DNA from: Pantoea sp. Eser
GTDB lineage: Bacteria; Pseudomonadota; Gammaproteobacteria; Enterobacterales; Enterobacteriaceae
DNA length: 64,000 nt
NCBI GenBank assembly: GCA_009830035.1
Contig: SZZY01000011.1
Location: forward strand, 1-64,000
Direction: 5' to 3'
The position numbers were made by a program, and so were the translations under genes. Positions 23,101 through 32,696 of the stretch are shown one piece after another; position 1 is the first letter of the stretch; every line of letters starts with the position of its first letter. The notes below the pieces were generated by a model that saw only the letters and a program-made list of their open reading frames with translations, was not told where the DNA came from and did not search any database.

Positions 23101-24081
23101 ATGTTCGTAGCTTCTGCACTGCTGATTATCGGTTTGCTTTTACTGGCTTATGGTGCCGATCGTCTGGTGTTTAGCGCCTCGATACTCTGTCGATCGTTTG
23201 GTATTCCGCCCTTGATCATTGGCATGACCGTCGTCAGCATCGGCACCTCGTTGCCAGAGATGATTCTCTCCTTCTCCGCCGCGCAGCATGGCCAGATGGA
23301 TCTTGCTGTTGGTACCGCGCTGGGCTCGAATATTACCAATATTTTATTGATCCTGGGTGCCGCTGCGTTAATGCACCCACTCAGCGTACACTCTAATCTG
23401 ATCCGTCGTGAACTCCCTTTAATGCTGCTGGTGACGCTGCTCAGCGGTTTTATGCTGTTTGATAACCAGCTTAGCCGACTGGATGGCATTGGGTTGATCG
23501 CCATCGCCGCGATTTATCTGATGGTGGTGATCCGCATCGCAAGTAAAGCGGAACGCGATAACAACGACACCCTGACCCGTGAGCAGCTGGCGGAATTACC
23601 GCGCGAAGAGAGCGGCAACACGGTGGCGTTTCTCTGGCTGGTCGTCGCCCTGATTATCCTGCCGATGTCGACCCGGATGGTGATAGACAATGCCACGGTG
23701 TTTGCCGACTATTTTGGCGTCAGTGAACTGGTGATGGGTCTGACGCTGATTGCGGTCGGGACCAGCCTGCCCGAGCTGGCGACGGTGATTGCTGGCGCGC
23801 TGAAAGGCGAAGATGATATCGCGATCGGTAACCTGATCGGTGCCAACATTTATAATATTGCTATCGTACTCGGCCTGCCGGCGCTGATGCATCCTGGCAG
23901 CATCGATTACCACGTGTTCGCCCGTGATTACTGGGTGATGCTGGGCGTCAGCGTACTGTTCGCCCTGCTCTGCCTGTTACGTCGCCGACGCGTTGGCCGT
24001 ACGGCAGGCGCACTTTTACTCTGTAGTTTCTTCGTCTGGGTTACGCTGCTGTGGGTACAGCCAGCGTTCATGGACGGCTAA
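23101..24081 (+). CDS. yrbG: Calcium/sodium antiporter family protein YrbG
   Basis: A 326-residue inner-membrane protein of the Ca2+:cation antiporter (CaCA) family with the two inverted alpha repeats. The repeats are seen as VVSIGTSLPEMILSFSAA with GTALGSNITNILLILG, and AVGTSLPELATVIAGA with GNLIGANIYNIAIVLG. About ten hydrophobic segments are visible. The cargo in enterobacteria is not established. It is first of the yrbG-kdsD-kdsC-lptCAB run. Confidence 0.95.
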   Translation: MFVASALLIIGLLLLAYGADRLVFSASILCRSFGIPPLIIGMTVVSIGTSLPEMILSFSAAQHGQMDLAVGTALGSNITNILLILGAAALMHPLSVHSNLIRRELPLMLLVTLLSGFMLFDNQLSRLDGIGLIAIAAIYLMVVIRIASKAERDNNDTLTREQLAELPREESGNTVAFLWLVVALIILPMSTRMVIDNATVFADYFGVSELVMGLTLIAVGTSLPELATVIAGALKGEDDIAIGNLIGANIYNIAIVLGLPALMHPGSIDYHVFARDYWVMLGVSVLFALLCLLRRRRVGRTAGALLLCSFFVWVTLLWVQPAFMDG

Positions 24082-24097
24082 CAAGGACAGACTGACC

Positions 24098-25081
24098 ATG
24101 TCATATCAGCAACCGGCAGTTTTTGATTTCCAGCGCGCAGGCAAAGCGGTATTGCGCATCGAGCGCGAAGGTCTGGAGCAGCTCGATCAGTACATTAACG
24201 ACGATTTCGCCCGCGCCTGCGCCCGGATTTACGCCTGCCAGGGGAAAGTGGTGGTAATGGGGATGGGCAAGTCAGGCCACATCGGCAAAAAAATGGCGGC
24301 CACCTTTGCCAGCACCGGCACCCCCGCCTTTTTTGTTCATCCGGCGGAAGCCAGCCATGGCGATCTGGGCATGGTCAGCAAGAATGACGTGGTGATTGCC
24401 ATCTCCAACAGCGGCGAGTCGAATGAAATTCTCGCGCTGATCCCGGTGTTAAAGCGGCAGAATATAACCCTGATCTGCATGACCGGCCGGCCAGAAAGCG
24501 CAATGGCCCGGGCTGCCGATGTGCATCTGTGCGTCAGCGTCCCACAGGAGGCGTGCCCGCTCGGTCTGGCCCCGACCAGCACCACCACCGCCACGCTGGT
24601 AATGGGCGATGCGCTGGCCGTTTCGCTGCTGGAAGCGCGCGGCTTCACCGCTGAAGACTTCGCGCTCTCCCATCCCGGTGGTGCACTGGGGCGTAAACTG
24701 CTGCTGCACGTGGCCGATATCATGCACAGCGGCGATGAACTTCCGCACGTCACGCGTGATGCGTCGCTGCGTGATGCGCTGCTGGAAATTACCCGCAAAA
24801 ACCTCGGCTTGACGGTAATAGTCGACGATCTGATGAAGATTGAAGGCATCTTTACCGATGGTGACCTGCGCCGCATCTTCGATATGGGTATCGATTTCCA
24901 GCGCGCCACCATTGGTGAAGTGATGACGCCAGGCGGCATTCGCGTGCGGCCAAACATGCTGGCGGTTGAAGCGCTCAACCTGATGCAAACCAAAAACATT
25001 ACCTCGATCCTGGTCGCCGATGACGACCATCTGCTCGGTGTGGTACATATGCATGACATGCTGCGCGCTGGCGTAGTCTGA
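24098..25081 (+). CDS. kdsD: Arabinose-5-phosphate isomerase KdsD
   Basis: A 327-residue enzyme converting ribulose-5-P to arabinose-5-P, the first step of Kdo synthesis for LPS. The N-terminal SIS domain shows GMGKSGHIGKKMAATFASTG and ISNSGESNEI, with the catalytic histidine region SHGDLGM. Two C-terminal CBS repeats follow (VTRDASLRDALLEI and VRPNMLAVEALNLM). I start at MSYQQPAVFDFQ (24098); the longer frame overlaps yrbG. Confidence 0.96.
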   Translation: MSYQQPAVFDFQRAGKAVLRIEREGLEQLDQYINDDFARACARIYACQGKVVVMGMGKSGHIGKKMAATFASTGTPAFFVHPAEASHGDLGMVSKNDVVIAISNSGESNEILALIPVLKRQNITLICMTGRPESAMARAADVHLCVSVPQEACPLGLAPTSTTTATLVMGDALAVSLLEARGFTAEDFALSHPGGALGRKLLLHVADIMHSGDELPHVTRDASLRDALLEITRKNLGLTVIVDDLMKIEGIFTDGDLRRIFDMGIDFQRATIGEVMTPGGIRVRPNMLAVEALNLMQTKNITSILVADDDHLLGVVHMHDMLRAGVV

Positions 25082-25094
25082 ACAGGAAAAGACA

Positions 25095-25663
25095 ATGCAA
25101 CTGGCAACTCCCCCGATTGAAACCTGCTATGGCCCGGTCAGCGCCGATGTGATGGACCGCGCCAGCCAGATTCGCCTGCTGATTTGCGACGTCGATGGCG
25201 TAATGTCCGACGGGGTGATCTACATGGGCAGTAATGGCGAAGAGCTGAAAGCGTTTAATGTACGCGACGGCTACGGCATCCGCCGCCTGCTGACCTCAGA
25301 TGTGGAAGTGGCTATTATTACCGGCCGTAATGCCCGCCTGATGGAAGATCGCTGTAAAACGCTCGGCATTCGTCATCTTTATCAGGGACAATCGGATAAG
25401 GTTTTGGCCTATATGGCGAACTTCTGGATAAACTGTCCCTTTCCGATCGGCAGGTCGCCTATATTGGCGATGACCTGATCGACTGGCCGGTGATGGCAAA
25501 AGTCGGATTAAGCGTGGCGGTTGCGGATGCCCATCCGGTGCTGTTGCCGCGCGCGCACTACGTGACGCGCATTGCGGGCGGACGCGGCGCAGTACGTGAA
25601 GTTTGCGACCTGATCTTAATGTCGCAGGACAAATTTGAGGATGCCAAAGGGCAATCAGTATGA
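25095..25663 (+). pseudogene. kdsC: kdsC, Kdo-8-phosphate phosphatase, frameshifted
   Basis: A HAD-family phosphatase that makes Kdo from Kdo-8-P. The N-terminal two thirds is well conserved (ICDVDGVMSDGVIYMGSNGEE, VAIITGRNARLMEDRC, LYQGQSDKVLAY). Near 25418 the frame slips: ELLDKLSLSDRQVAYIGDD follows in another frame, with the acidic HAD motif, and the C-terminus (REVCDLILMSQDKFEDAKGQSV) ends at 25663. The span of 569 bases is one short of a multiple of three. The stop overlaps the lptC start (ATGA). As read, the protein lacks motif IV and would be inactive. In E. coli kdsC is dispensable because another phosphatase can replace it. A single-base sequencing error is possible. Confidence 0.85.
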
Positions 25664-26235
25664 GTAAAAGCAGGCGTTGGATAACGCTGATTCTGACCTT
25701 GATTGCACTGGTTTTAATCGGCTGGAATCTTACCAACCAGGATGAGGATACGCCGGTTGCCACCAATAACCAGGCACCGACCTATACCAGTGCGGATTCC
25801 CACACCGTGGTTTACAACCCACAGGGTGCGCTGTCGTATAAACTGGTTTCCGATAAAGTGACCTACTTTTCGGATCAGGAGCTGAGCTGGTTCAGCAATC
25901 CGGTGATGACCACATACGACGAAAATGAAAATAAAGTGCCGACCTGGACACTCCGTGCGGACAAAGCAAAGCTCACTAAAGATCGTATGCTTTATCTGTA
26001 TGGTCATGTTGAACTGAATACGCTGACGCACGACTCCCAGCTTGACCGGGTCAAAACCGACAATGCGCAGGTTAACCTTGTCACTCAGGACGTTACCTCT
26101 GACGACCAGGTGACGCTGTATGGCCGCAGTTTTAACTCCACCGGCATGAAAATGCGCGGCAATTTACGGACAAAAAACGCCGAGTTAATTGAAAAGGTCA
26201 AAACTTCTTATGAAATTCAAAATGAACAAAAATAG
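25660..26235 (+). CDS. lptC: LPS transport protein LptC
   Basis: A 191-residue bitopic inner-membrane protein that passes LPS from LptBFG to LptA. It has one N-terminal membrane helix (WITLILTLIALVLIGWNL) and then the periplasmic beta-jellyroll (YTSADSHTVVYNPQGALSYK; KVPTWTLRADKAKLTKDRML). Length equals E. coli LptC. The start overlaps the kdsC stop and the end overlaps lptA by 26 bases. Confidence 0.96.
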   Translation: MSKSRRWITLILTLIALVLIGWNLTNQDEDTPVATNNQAPTYTSADSHTVVYNPQGALSYKLVSDKVTYFSDQELSWFSNPVMTTYDENENKVPTWTLRADKAKLTKDRMLYLYGHVELNTLTHDSQLDRVKTDNAQVNLVTQDVTSDDQVTLYGRSFNSTGMKMRGNLRTKNAELIEKVKTSYEIQNEQK

Positions 26236-26761
26236 GCTTAAGCTTTTACTTGCCAGCATGCTGCTGGCGAGCAGCGTGCCTGCGCTGGCCCTGACCGGTG
26301 ACTCGGATAAGCCCGTCAATATTGACTCGCAGAACCAGGCGCTGGATCTGCAGGGCAATGTCGCGACCTTTACCGGCAAAGTTATCGTCACCCAGGGTTC
26401 GATCAAAATAACCGCTGATAAAGTGGTGGTGACCCGTCCGGGCGGCGACAGCAAGAAAACCATCGTCGATGCGTACGGTAACCCCGCCACCTTCTACCAG
26501 ATGCAGGACAGCGGCAAACCAGTGCAGGGCCATGCGGCAAAACTGCACTATGAACTGGCTAACGACTTTGTTGAGCTGACCGGCAACGCCTTCATTGAGC
26601 AGCAGGACAGCAACATCAAAGGCGGTCGCATTACCTATCTGGTGAAAGAGCAGAAAATGCAGGCGTACAGCCAGGGCCAGAATAAGCGCGTCACCACCGT
26701 GCTGGTGCCGTCGCAACTGCAGGATAAAGGTTCGTCCAACAGCGGAAAGAAGAGTAACTAA
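26210..26761 (+). CDS. lptA: Periplasmic LPS bridge protein LptA
   Basis: A 183-residue periplasmic protein that polymerises into the bridge carrying LPS to LptDE. A signal peptide is seen ([20 protein letters not shown] to ALA), followed by the jellyroll repeats ([35 protein letters not shown]). I start at MKFKMNKN (26210) by family comparison rather than the upstream TTG. It overlaps the 3' end of lptC, as in E. coli. Confidence 0.95.
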   Translation: MKFKMNKNRLKLLLASMLLASSVPALALTGDSDKPVNIDSQNQALDLQGNVATFTGKVIVTQGSIKITADKVVVTRPGGDSKKTIVDAYGNPATFYQMQDSGKPVQGHAAKLHYELANDFVELTGNAFIEQQDSNIKGGRITYLVKEQKMQAYSQGQNKRVTTVLVPSQLQDKGSSNSGKKSN

Positions 26762-26766
26762 TAGCT

Positions 26767-27492
26767 ATGGCCACATTAATCGCAGAAAACCTGGCGAAGG
26801 CATATAAAGGCCGTCGCGTGGTAGAAGATGTCAGTCTGCAGGTAAAGTCCGGCGAGATTGTCGGCCTGCTGGGCCCCAACGGTGCCGGTAAAACCACCAC
26901 CTTTTACATGGTGGTCGGGATTGTGCCGCGCGACGCTGGCCGCATTATTATTGATGATGAAGATATCAGTATCCTGCCGCTGCACGCCCGAGCGCGTCGC
27001 GGTATCGGCTATCTGCCGCAGGAGGCCTCTATTTTCCGTCGCCTCAGCGTCTACGATAACCTGATGGCGGTTCTGCAAATCCGTGACGACCTCATCGAAG
27101 AGCAGCGTCAGGACCGCGCCAACGAGCTGATGGAAGAGTTTCACATTGAGCACCTGCGCGACATTATGGGTCAGGCGCTCTCCGGCGGCGAACGTCGCCG
27201 GGTCGAAATCGCCCGCGCGCTGGCTGCTAATCCTAAATTTATCCTGCTGGATGAACCCTTTGCGGGTGTTGACCCAATCTCGGTCATCGACATCAAGAAA
27301 ATTATCGAACATTTGCGTGACAGCGGCCTTGGCGTGTTGATCACCGACCATAACGTGCGCGAAACCTTAGCGGTGTGCGAACGGGCGTATATCGTCAATC
27401 AGGGCCACCTGATCGCACACGGTACGCCGAATGAAATTCTGGCAGATGAGCAGGTTAAGCGGGTTTATTTGGGTGAAGAGTTCAGACTCTGA
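26767..27492 (+). CDS. lptB: LPS export ABC ATPase LptB
   Basis: A 241-residue ATPase of the LptBFG extractor. It has Walker [12 protein letters not shown], signature [16 protein letters not shown], Walker [17 protein letters not shown] and switch ITDHNVRE. It starts 5 bp after lptA and lies upstream of rpoN, the standard enterobacterial arrangement. Confidence 0.97.
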   Translation: MATLIAENLAKAYKGRRVVEDVSLQVKSGEIVGLLGPNGAGKTTTFYMVVGIVPRDAGRIIIDDEDISILPLHARARRGIGYLPQEASIFRRLSVYDNLMAVLQIRDDLIEEQRQDRANELMEEFHIEHLRDIMGQALSGGERRRVEIARALAANPKFILLDEPFAGVDPISVIDIKKIIEHLRDSGLGVLITDHNVRETLAVCERAYIVNQGHLIAHGTPNEILADEQVKRVYLGEEFRL

Positions 27493-27540
27493 TAAGGTGT
27501 CGTAAATACTGATGTTTACCTGGGAACTACCATCCTGTCT

Positions 27541-28974
27541 ATGAAGCAAGGTTTGCAACTCAGGCTCAGCCAACAGCTGGCGATGACACCGCAGTTGCAG
27601 CAGGCGATTCGTCTGCTGCAACTCTCTACGCTTGAACTCCAGCAAGAGTTACAGCTGGCACTGGAAAGTAATCCGCTGCTTGAACAAACCGATCTGCATG
27701 ATGAAATCGACTCTCGTGAGGCTCCCGAAGGCGAAGCGCTGGATACCCGTGAAGCGCTTGAGCAGAAAGAGATGCCTGACGAGCTGCCGCTGGACGCGAC
27801 CTGGGATGAAATCTACACCGCCGGCACGCCATCCGGCACCGGTACCGATTACCAGGATGATGAGTTACCGGTTTATCAGGGTGAAACCACCCAGTCGCTG
27901 CAGGATTACCTAATGTGGCAGGTTGAGCTGACGCCGTTTAGCGATACTGACCGCGCCATTGCCACCTCGGTCGTTGATGCGATCGACGATACCGGATATC
28001 TCACCGTTTCGCTTGACGAGATCCTCGACAGCATTGGTAACGATGAGCTTGAGGCCGATGAAGTGGAAGCGGTGCTGAAACGCATTCAGCGCTTTGATCC
28101 GATTGGCGTCGGCGCGCGCGATCTGCGTGACTGTCTGCTGGTGCAGCTGTCGCAATATGCGCCCGAAACGCCGATGCTGACGGAAGCCCGGCTGATCGTC
28201 AGCGAACATCTGGATCTGCTGGCTAACCACGATTTTCGCAGCCTGATGCGGGTGACGCGCCTCAAAGAAGAGGTGCTGAAAGAGGCGATGACGTTAATTA
28301 AGTCGCTGGACCCGCGTCCGGGTCAGTCAATCAATACCGGCGAACCAGAATATGTGATTCCCGACGTGCTGGTGCGTAAAGTCGGCAGCCGCTGGACGGT
28401 TGAGCTAAACGCTGACAGCGTTCCGCGCCTCAAGATCAACCAGCAGTATGCCGCCATGAGCGGGGCGACGCGTAACGACAGCGACAGCCAGTTCATTCGC
28501 AGCAACCTGCAGGAAGCGCGCTGGCTGATTAAAAGCCTGAAAAGCCGCAACGATACGCTGCTGAAAGTGACACGCGGTATTGTCGAGCAGCAGCAGGCTT
28601 TCTTTGAACAGGGCGAAGAGTTTATGCGCCCGATGGTGCTGGCCGATATAGCCCAGGCGGTTGAGATGCACGAATCGACCATTTCCCGCGTGACCACGCA
28701 AAAGTATCTGCACAGTCCGCGTGGTATTTTTGAACTGAAGTACTTTTTCTCCAGTCACGTTAATACCGAAGGTGGCGGCGAAGCCTCATCGACGGCCATT
28801 CGCGCGCTGGTGAAAAAATTAATCTCGGCGGAAAATCCAGCCAAACCCTTGAGCGACAGTAAACTTACCTCCATGTTATCTGATCAAGGGATTATGGTGG
28901 CACGTCGTACCGTCGCCAAATACCGCGAGTCTTTATCCATCCCGCCATCGAACCAGCGAAAACAGCTAGTTTGA
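27541..28974 (+). CDS. rpoN: RNA polymerase sigma-54 factor
   Basis: A 477-residue sigma-54. The glutamine- and leucine-rich region I ([20 protein letters not shown]) interacts with enhancer-binding proteins. An acidic region II follows ([20 protein letters not shown]), then the core- and DNA-binding region III with the RpoN box [17 protein letters not shown] near the C-terminus. Together with ptsN, rapZ and npr downstream it forms the conserved rpoN operon that links nitrogen and PTS signalling. Confidence 0.97.
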   Translation: MKQGLQLRLSQQLAMTPQLQQAIRLLQLSTLELQQELQLALESNPLLEQTDLHDEIDSREAPEGEALDTREALEQKEMPDELPLDATWDEIYTAGTPSGTGTDYQDDELPVYQGETTQSLQDYLMWQVELTPFSDTDRAIATSVVDAIDDTGYLTVSLDEILDSIGNDELEADEVEAVLKRIQRFDPIGVGARDLRDCLLVQLSQYAPETPMLTEARLIVSEHLDLLANHDFRSLMRVTRLKEEVLKEAMTLIKSLDPRPGQSINTGEPEYVIPDVLVRKVGSRWTVELNADSVPRLKINQQYAAMSGATRNDSDSQFIRSNLQEARWLIKSLKSRNDTLLKVTRGIVEQQQAFFEQGEEFMRPMVLADIAQAVEMHESTISRVTTQKYLHSPRGIFELKYFFSSHVNTEGGGEASSTAIRALVKKLISAENPAKPLSDSKLTSMLSDQGIMVARRTVAKYRESLSIPPSNQRKQLV

Positions 28975-28995
28975 CAGAAATGAGAAGGAAGACCT

Positions 28996-29283
28996 ATGCA
29001 GCTGAACCTTACCGGGCAAAATGTTGAAATCACTGCACCACTGCGCGATTTCGTCAGCGGTAAATTTGCCAAACTGGAACACTATTTCGAACATATCAAT
29101 CAGGTTTATATTGTGCTGAAGGTTGAGAAGGTCACCCAGGTGGCTGACGCAACGCTGCACATAAACGGTGGCGAGCTGCACGCCACGTCCGAAGCGGAAG
29201 ATATGTATGCGGCGATTGACGGGTTGATCGACAAGCTCGCCCGTCAGCTGACCAAACACAAAGATAAACTGAAAAAACACTAA
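28996..29283 (+). CDS. hpf: Ribosome hibernation promoting factor
   Basis: A 95-residue short HPF/YhbH protein that promotes 100S ribosome dimers in stationary phase. Family features: MQLNLTGQNVEITAPLRDFV and VADATLHINGGELHATSEAEDMYAAID. It lies 21 bp after rpoN and is followed by a strong terminator. Confidence 0.96.
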   Translation: MQLNLTGQNVEITAPLRDFVSGKFAKLEHYFEHINQVYIVLKVEKVTQVADATLHINGGELHATSEAEDMYAAIDGLIDKLARQLTKHKDKLKKH

Positions 29284-29328
29284 CCTTTACGCTAGCTACG
29301 CGCGCCTGCCGCGCAGAGCCGACAGGAT

Positions 29329-29352
29329 GGGGCGGATAATCCGCCCCGTTTT
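29329..29352 (+). terminator. Intrinsic terminator after hpf
   Basis: GGGGCGGA and TCCGCCCC form an 8-bp stem with a TAA loop, followed by GTTTT, 46 bp after the hpf stop and upstream of ptsN. Confidence 0.85.
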
Positions 29353-29435
29353 GTCATCTAAGCAAGCGCCATTTACCGCCAGCATAATGATACGCTGGAG
29401 GTAAATGGCTAGGTTAACTCGCAAGCGAAACGATA

Positions 29436-29915
29436 ATGAACAACGATCTAACACTGGAATTGAGCACAGTGCTTTCGCCCGACTGCACCCGCAACGGCGT
29501 ACACTGCCAGAGCAAAAAACGCGCGCTGGAAATTATCAGCGAACTGGCCGCTAAGCAGCTCAACCTGCCGCACCAGATGCTTTTTGAGGCGATTCTCACC
29601 CGTGAAAGCATGGGCAGTACCAGCATTGGCAACGGCATTGCCATTCCGCACGGTAAACTGGAAGAGGATACGCTACGTGCTGTCGGGGTGTTTATCAGCC
29701 TTGAACAGCCGATTGCGTTTGATGCCATTGATAATCAGCCGGTCGATCTGTTGTTTGCCCTGCTGGTGCCGGCTGACCAGTGCAAAACTCACCTGCACAC
29801 CCTTTCACTGGTGGCGAAGCGTCTGGCGGATAAAACCGTCTGTCGTCGTCTGCGCGCCGCGCAAAGTGATGAAGAGCTCTATGCCATTATCACAGAAGGC
29901 CAGTCAGAGCAGTAA
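29436..29915 (+). CDS. ptsN: Nitrogen PTS enzyme IIA (EIIANtr)
   Basis: A 159-residue phosphocarrier of the nitrogen PTS that regulates potassium transport and other stress systems by its phosphorylation state. The phosphorylated histidine is His72 in [15 protein letters not shown] regular enterobacterial rpoN-operon member, intact. Confidence 0.96.
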   Translation: MNNDLTLELSTVLSPDCTRNGVHCQSKKRALEIISELAAKQLNLPHQMLFEAILTRESMGSTSIGNGIAIPHGKLEEDTLRAVGVFISLEQPIAFDAIDNQPVDLLFALLVPADQCKTHLHTLSLVAKRLADKTVCRRLRAAQSDEELYAIITEGQSEQ

Positions 29916-29962
29916 AGCGTCTTTACCGGCCGCGTGTCGGTTTTAAAACGGGAGAGAAGGTC

Positions 29963-30817
29963 ATGGTGCTGATGATCGTGAGCGGTCGGTCAGGCTCGGG
30001 GAAGTCAGTGGCGCTACGCGCGCTGGAAGATATGGGTTTTTACTGCGTCGATAACCTGCCGGTGGTGCTGTTGCCCGAGTTGGCGAACTCGCTGGCAGAA
30101 CGCAACATCTCGGCAGCGGTGAGCATTGACGTACGCAACATGCCTGAATCCCCTGAGATTTTTGAAACCGCGCTGAATAACCTGCCCGACTCATTTTCGC
30201 CCCAGCTGCTGTTTCTTGATGCCGATCGAAATACCCTGATTCGCCGCTACAGCGATACCCGCCGTCTGCATCCGCTCTCCAGTAAAAATTTGTCGCTGGA
30301 AAGTGCCATTGATGAAGAGAGTTATTTGCTGGAACTGCTGCGTTCGCGCGCCGATCTGATCATCGACACCTCGGAAATGTCGGTTCACGAACTGGCTGAG
30401 ATGCTGCGTACCCGGCTGCTGGGCAAGCATGAACGTAAACTGACGATGGTGTTTGAGTCGTTTGGCTTCAAGCATGGTATCCCGATTGATGCCGATTATG
30501 TGTTTGACGTGCGTTTCCTGCCGAATCCGCACTGGGATCCTAAGCTGCGTCCAATGACCGGCCTCGATCGCCCGGTGGCTGCCTTTCTCGATCGTCATAC
30601 CGAAGTGCACAACTTCATCTATCAAACCCGCAGTTATCTGGAACTGTGGTTGCCGATGCTGGAAACCAACAACCGCAGTTATCTCACTGTCGCTATCGGC
30701 TGTACCGGCGGGAAACATCGTTCGGTCTACATTGGAGAACAGCTGGCGGACTACTTCCGTTCACGCGGCAAGAATGTACAGTCACGCCACCGTACGTTGG
30801 AAAAGCGTAAATCATGA
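29963..30817 (+). CDS. rapZ: RNase adapter protein RapZ
   Basis: A 284-residue protein that binds GlmZ/GlmY and guides RNase E, controlling glucosamine-6-phosphate synthase. The N-terminal P-loop GRSGSGKS (residues 8-15) and the basic C-terminal tail [19 protein letters not shown], needed for RNA binding, are both present. The stop overlaps the npr start (ATGA). Confidence 0.97.
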   Translation: MVLMIVSGRSGSGKSVALRALEDMGFYCVDNLPVVLLPELANSLAERNISAAVSIDVRNMPESPEIFETALNNLPDSFSPQLLFLDADRNTLIRRYSDTRRLHPLSSKNLSLESAIDEESYLLELLRSRADLIIDTSEMSVHELAEMLRTRLLGKHERKLTMVFESFGFKHGIPIDADYVFDVRFLPNPHWDPKLRPMTGLDRPVAAFLDRHTEVHNFIYQTRSYLELWLPMLETNNRSYLTVAIGCTGGKHRSVYIGEQLADYFRSRGKNVQSRHRTLEKRKS

Positions 30818-31089
30818 CCGTTAAGCAAACTGTCGAAATAAAAAATAAACTGGGTATGCATGCCCGACCGGCAATGAAGCTGTTTGAACTAGTGCAGAGC
30901 TTTGACGCCGAAGTGCTGCTGCGCAATGAAGCCGGCACCGAAGCCGAAGCCAGCAGCGTGATTGCGCTATTGATGCTCGATTCGGCCCAAGGCGGCCACA
31001 TTGAAGTTGAAGCCAGCGGGCCGGAAGAGATCCCGGCGCTGGCAGCAGTCATTGAGCTGTTTGAAGCGGGTTTCGATGAGGATTATTAA
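30814..31089 (+). CDS. npr: Nitrogen PTS phosphocarrier NPr
   Basis: A 91-residue HPr-like protein (PtsO) that passes phosphate from EINtr to PtsN. The active histidine is His16 in [15 protein letters not shown]. It overlaps rapZ by 4 bases. Its stop lies 3 bp from the stop of the convergent mtgA. Confidence 0.96.
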   Translation: MTVKQTVEIKNKLGMHARPAMKLFELVQSFDAEVLLRNEAGTEAEASSVIALLMLDSAQGGHIEVEASGPEEIPALAAVIELFEAGFDEDY

Positions 31090-31092
31090 CCC

Positions 31093-31812
31093 TTAGTCCA
31101 GCCGGTTACGCTGTAAAAATCCTTCCCCGCCCAGCTGGCGCATCTGACGCAGGATCCACTGCTGCCGCTGCCGTACATAGCCAGACGGCGCTGCGGCACG
31201 GAAGCGGATAGGATTAGGCAGCACCGCCGCCAGCAACGCTGCTTCGGCAGCCGTTAACCGGCTGGCCGGCTTATGGAAATAGCGCTGTGACACCGCCTCC
31301 ATGCCAAACATCCCCGGCCTGAATTCGGCAATATTCAGATAGACGGTCAGAATACGTCGTTTGTTCCAGACCGTCTCAATGCCAACCGCCAGGCCCGCTT
31401 CCAGCCCTTTACGCACCCAGCTACTCCCATCCCAAAGAAACAGGTTCTTTGCCGTCTGCTGCGACAGCGTGGATGCGCCTCGCATCCGGCTATCGCTGTT
31501 ATCCAGTACTGACTCGATCGCCGCGACGTCAAATCCCCAGTGCGTCGGAAACTTTTGATCTTCTGACGCAATCACCGCCGGTCCCATCCACGGCGAAATA
31601 TCATCGTGCCCGACCCAGTCCGAATGGGCAACATAGCTGAAGTCACCGCGCAGCCAGGCACCCAGCTGGCGCTCAACCATAACCGCGGAGAACGGCACCG
31701 GCAAAAATGAAAACAGCAAAATCCCTGCCAGCCAGATGCCCAGCCACGCCAGAATGATACGCCCAGCAATCCGTTTAATACGTTGCCCGGTGCTTCCTTT
31801 ATGCTTACTCAT
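31093..31812 (-). CDS. mtgA: Monofunctional peptidoglycan glycosyltransferase MtgA
   Basis: A 239-residue GT51 enzyme anchored by one N-terminal helix ([20 protein letters not shown]) that polymerises lipid II into glycan strands. Motifs: [17 protein letters not shown] with the catalytic glutamate, [30 protein letters not shown] and [10 protein letters not shown]. In E. coli elbB lies next to it; no elbB is found here. Confidence 0.96.
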   Translation of the reverse strand: MSKHKGSTGQRIKRIAGRIILAWLGIWLAGILLFSFLPVPFSAVMVERQLGAWLRGDFSYVAHSDWVGHDDISPWMGPAVIASEDQKFPTHWGFDVAAIESVLDNSDSRMRGASTLSQQTAKNLFLWDGSSWVRKGLEAGLAVGIETVWNKRRILTVYLNIAEFRPGMFGMEAVSQRYFHKPASRLTAAEAALLAAVLPNPIRFRAAAPSGYVRQRQQWILRQMRQLGGEGFLQRNRLD

Positions 31813-32576
31813 GCAATCTTCCCCATACTTGTTTCAGGCGTTAATCAATTACTCGCGTAATCACTACGCAAAAAAATCCTTTATCGCCTTTATCGGTGAA
31901 AACGACGATGCAGTTTCCAGACATCAGACATCCATTTTGCATTAAAAATGCTGCAACAGATCGAAATAGTTCAAGCACTTCTGTCAGAAAGGAATCGGTT
32001 CCATTCGCCACCACCGTTAATCTCCTTTCCAGATAAGCACTTAATAATTTGTGATAAGCATTAATTTGAATGATTTGTGATCATTAACTATCCTGCTTTT
32101 CTGCCTTCGCTTTTTTTCACTAATTGGCTGAATTTGTGTTGATAACAGGTAAATTTTTTACCAGAATCTTGCTGCCATCTACCGCATATTGCTTAAGCTT
32201 TCGCCGCCGTTTCAGCCCCGGTCTGCTGGACAGCAGCGTAAATAAGCGAAATCTTTTTTCTCTTTTTCCAAAACGTTTTGGATAAATCACGCCATTTTAA
32301 GCGGGTGATGAGCAATATCAGCGCGTTAGCAGCAGTAATAGCCCTGATTCACCTGCCGCTTCGTTTTAACCGCTGACGGGCTCAGTGACCCGGCTCGCGA
32401 CGGGTTAAAAGCGTACAAAAAGTGGGATAACTGGTTAAAATATCCGCAATACGACTCGGAAAATGATTCCTTGCTTGACTGTGTTGCCAAATTAATGTTT
32501 TTTGTATTTAAACGCTGCTCAACATCACACATTTTAATGAATCTTGTAACAAGTCCAGATGAATTTGCTAAGGTGA
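31813..32576. other. AT-rich gene-free stretch where elbB is expected
   Basis: About 760 bp between the mtgA start and arcZ hold no recognisable gene on either strand; E. coli has elbB here. The stretch is visibly richer in A and T than its neighbours. It contains a 16-bp palindrome at 32267-32282 and a 92-codon frame without a start (32348-32626) that runs into arcZ. No elbB remnant can be recognised by eye. Confidence 0.6.
32267..32282. promoter_or_regulatory. 16-bp perfect palindrome resembling a LacI-family operator
   Basis: TCCAAAACGTTTTGGA is a perfect palindrome with a central CG flanked by A/T, the general shape of LacI/GalR-family operators. It lies about 310 bp upstream of the arcZ start, with no nearby gene of that family. 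A binding role is only inferred. Confidence 0.35.
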
Positions 32577-32696
32577 TGGCAGAGTTAACCAATACCACGC
32601 GGCTGCATTTATTACTCAAAGCATAGCAGCCGCAACTTTTTCCTTGGTGTTGGCGCAGTATTCGCGCACCCCGGCCTCGGCTGGGGTCATTTTTTT
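32577..32696 (+). ncRNA. arcZ: ArcZ small regulatory RNA
   Basis: The 3' half is nearly identical to E. coli ArcZ: GGTGTTGGCGCAGTATTCGC (from 32646, the seed that pairs with rpoS and other mRNAs) and then the terminator hairpin ACCCCGGC CTC GGCTGGGGT plus seven T. The 5' part forms its own hairpin (GCGGCTGC at 32599-32606 and GCAGCCGC at 32626-32633). The start near 32577 is inferred from the roughly 120-nt length in E. coli. Its position downstream of and convergent with arcB is conserved, and its terminator overlaps the last arcB codons. ArcZ is Hfq-dependent and repressed by ArcA in E. coli. Confidence 0.93.

Noticed and set aside
32348..32626. A 92-codon plus-strand frame ending inside arcZ
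   Set aside because: It has no usable start codon near its beginning, resembles nothing I know, and its end overlaps the ArcZ 5' hairpin; probably chance in an AT-rich stretch.
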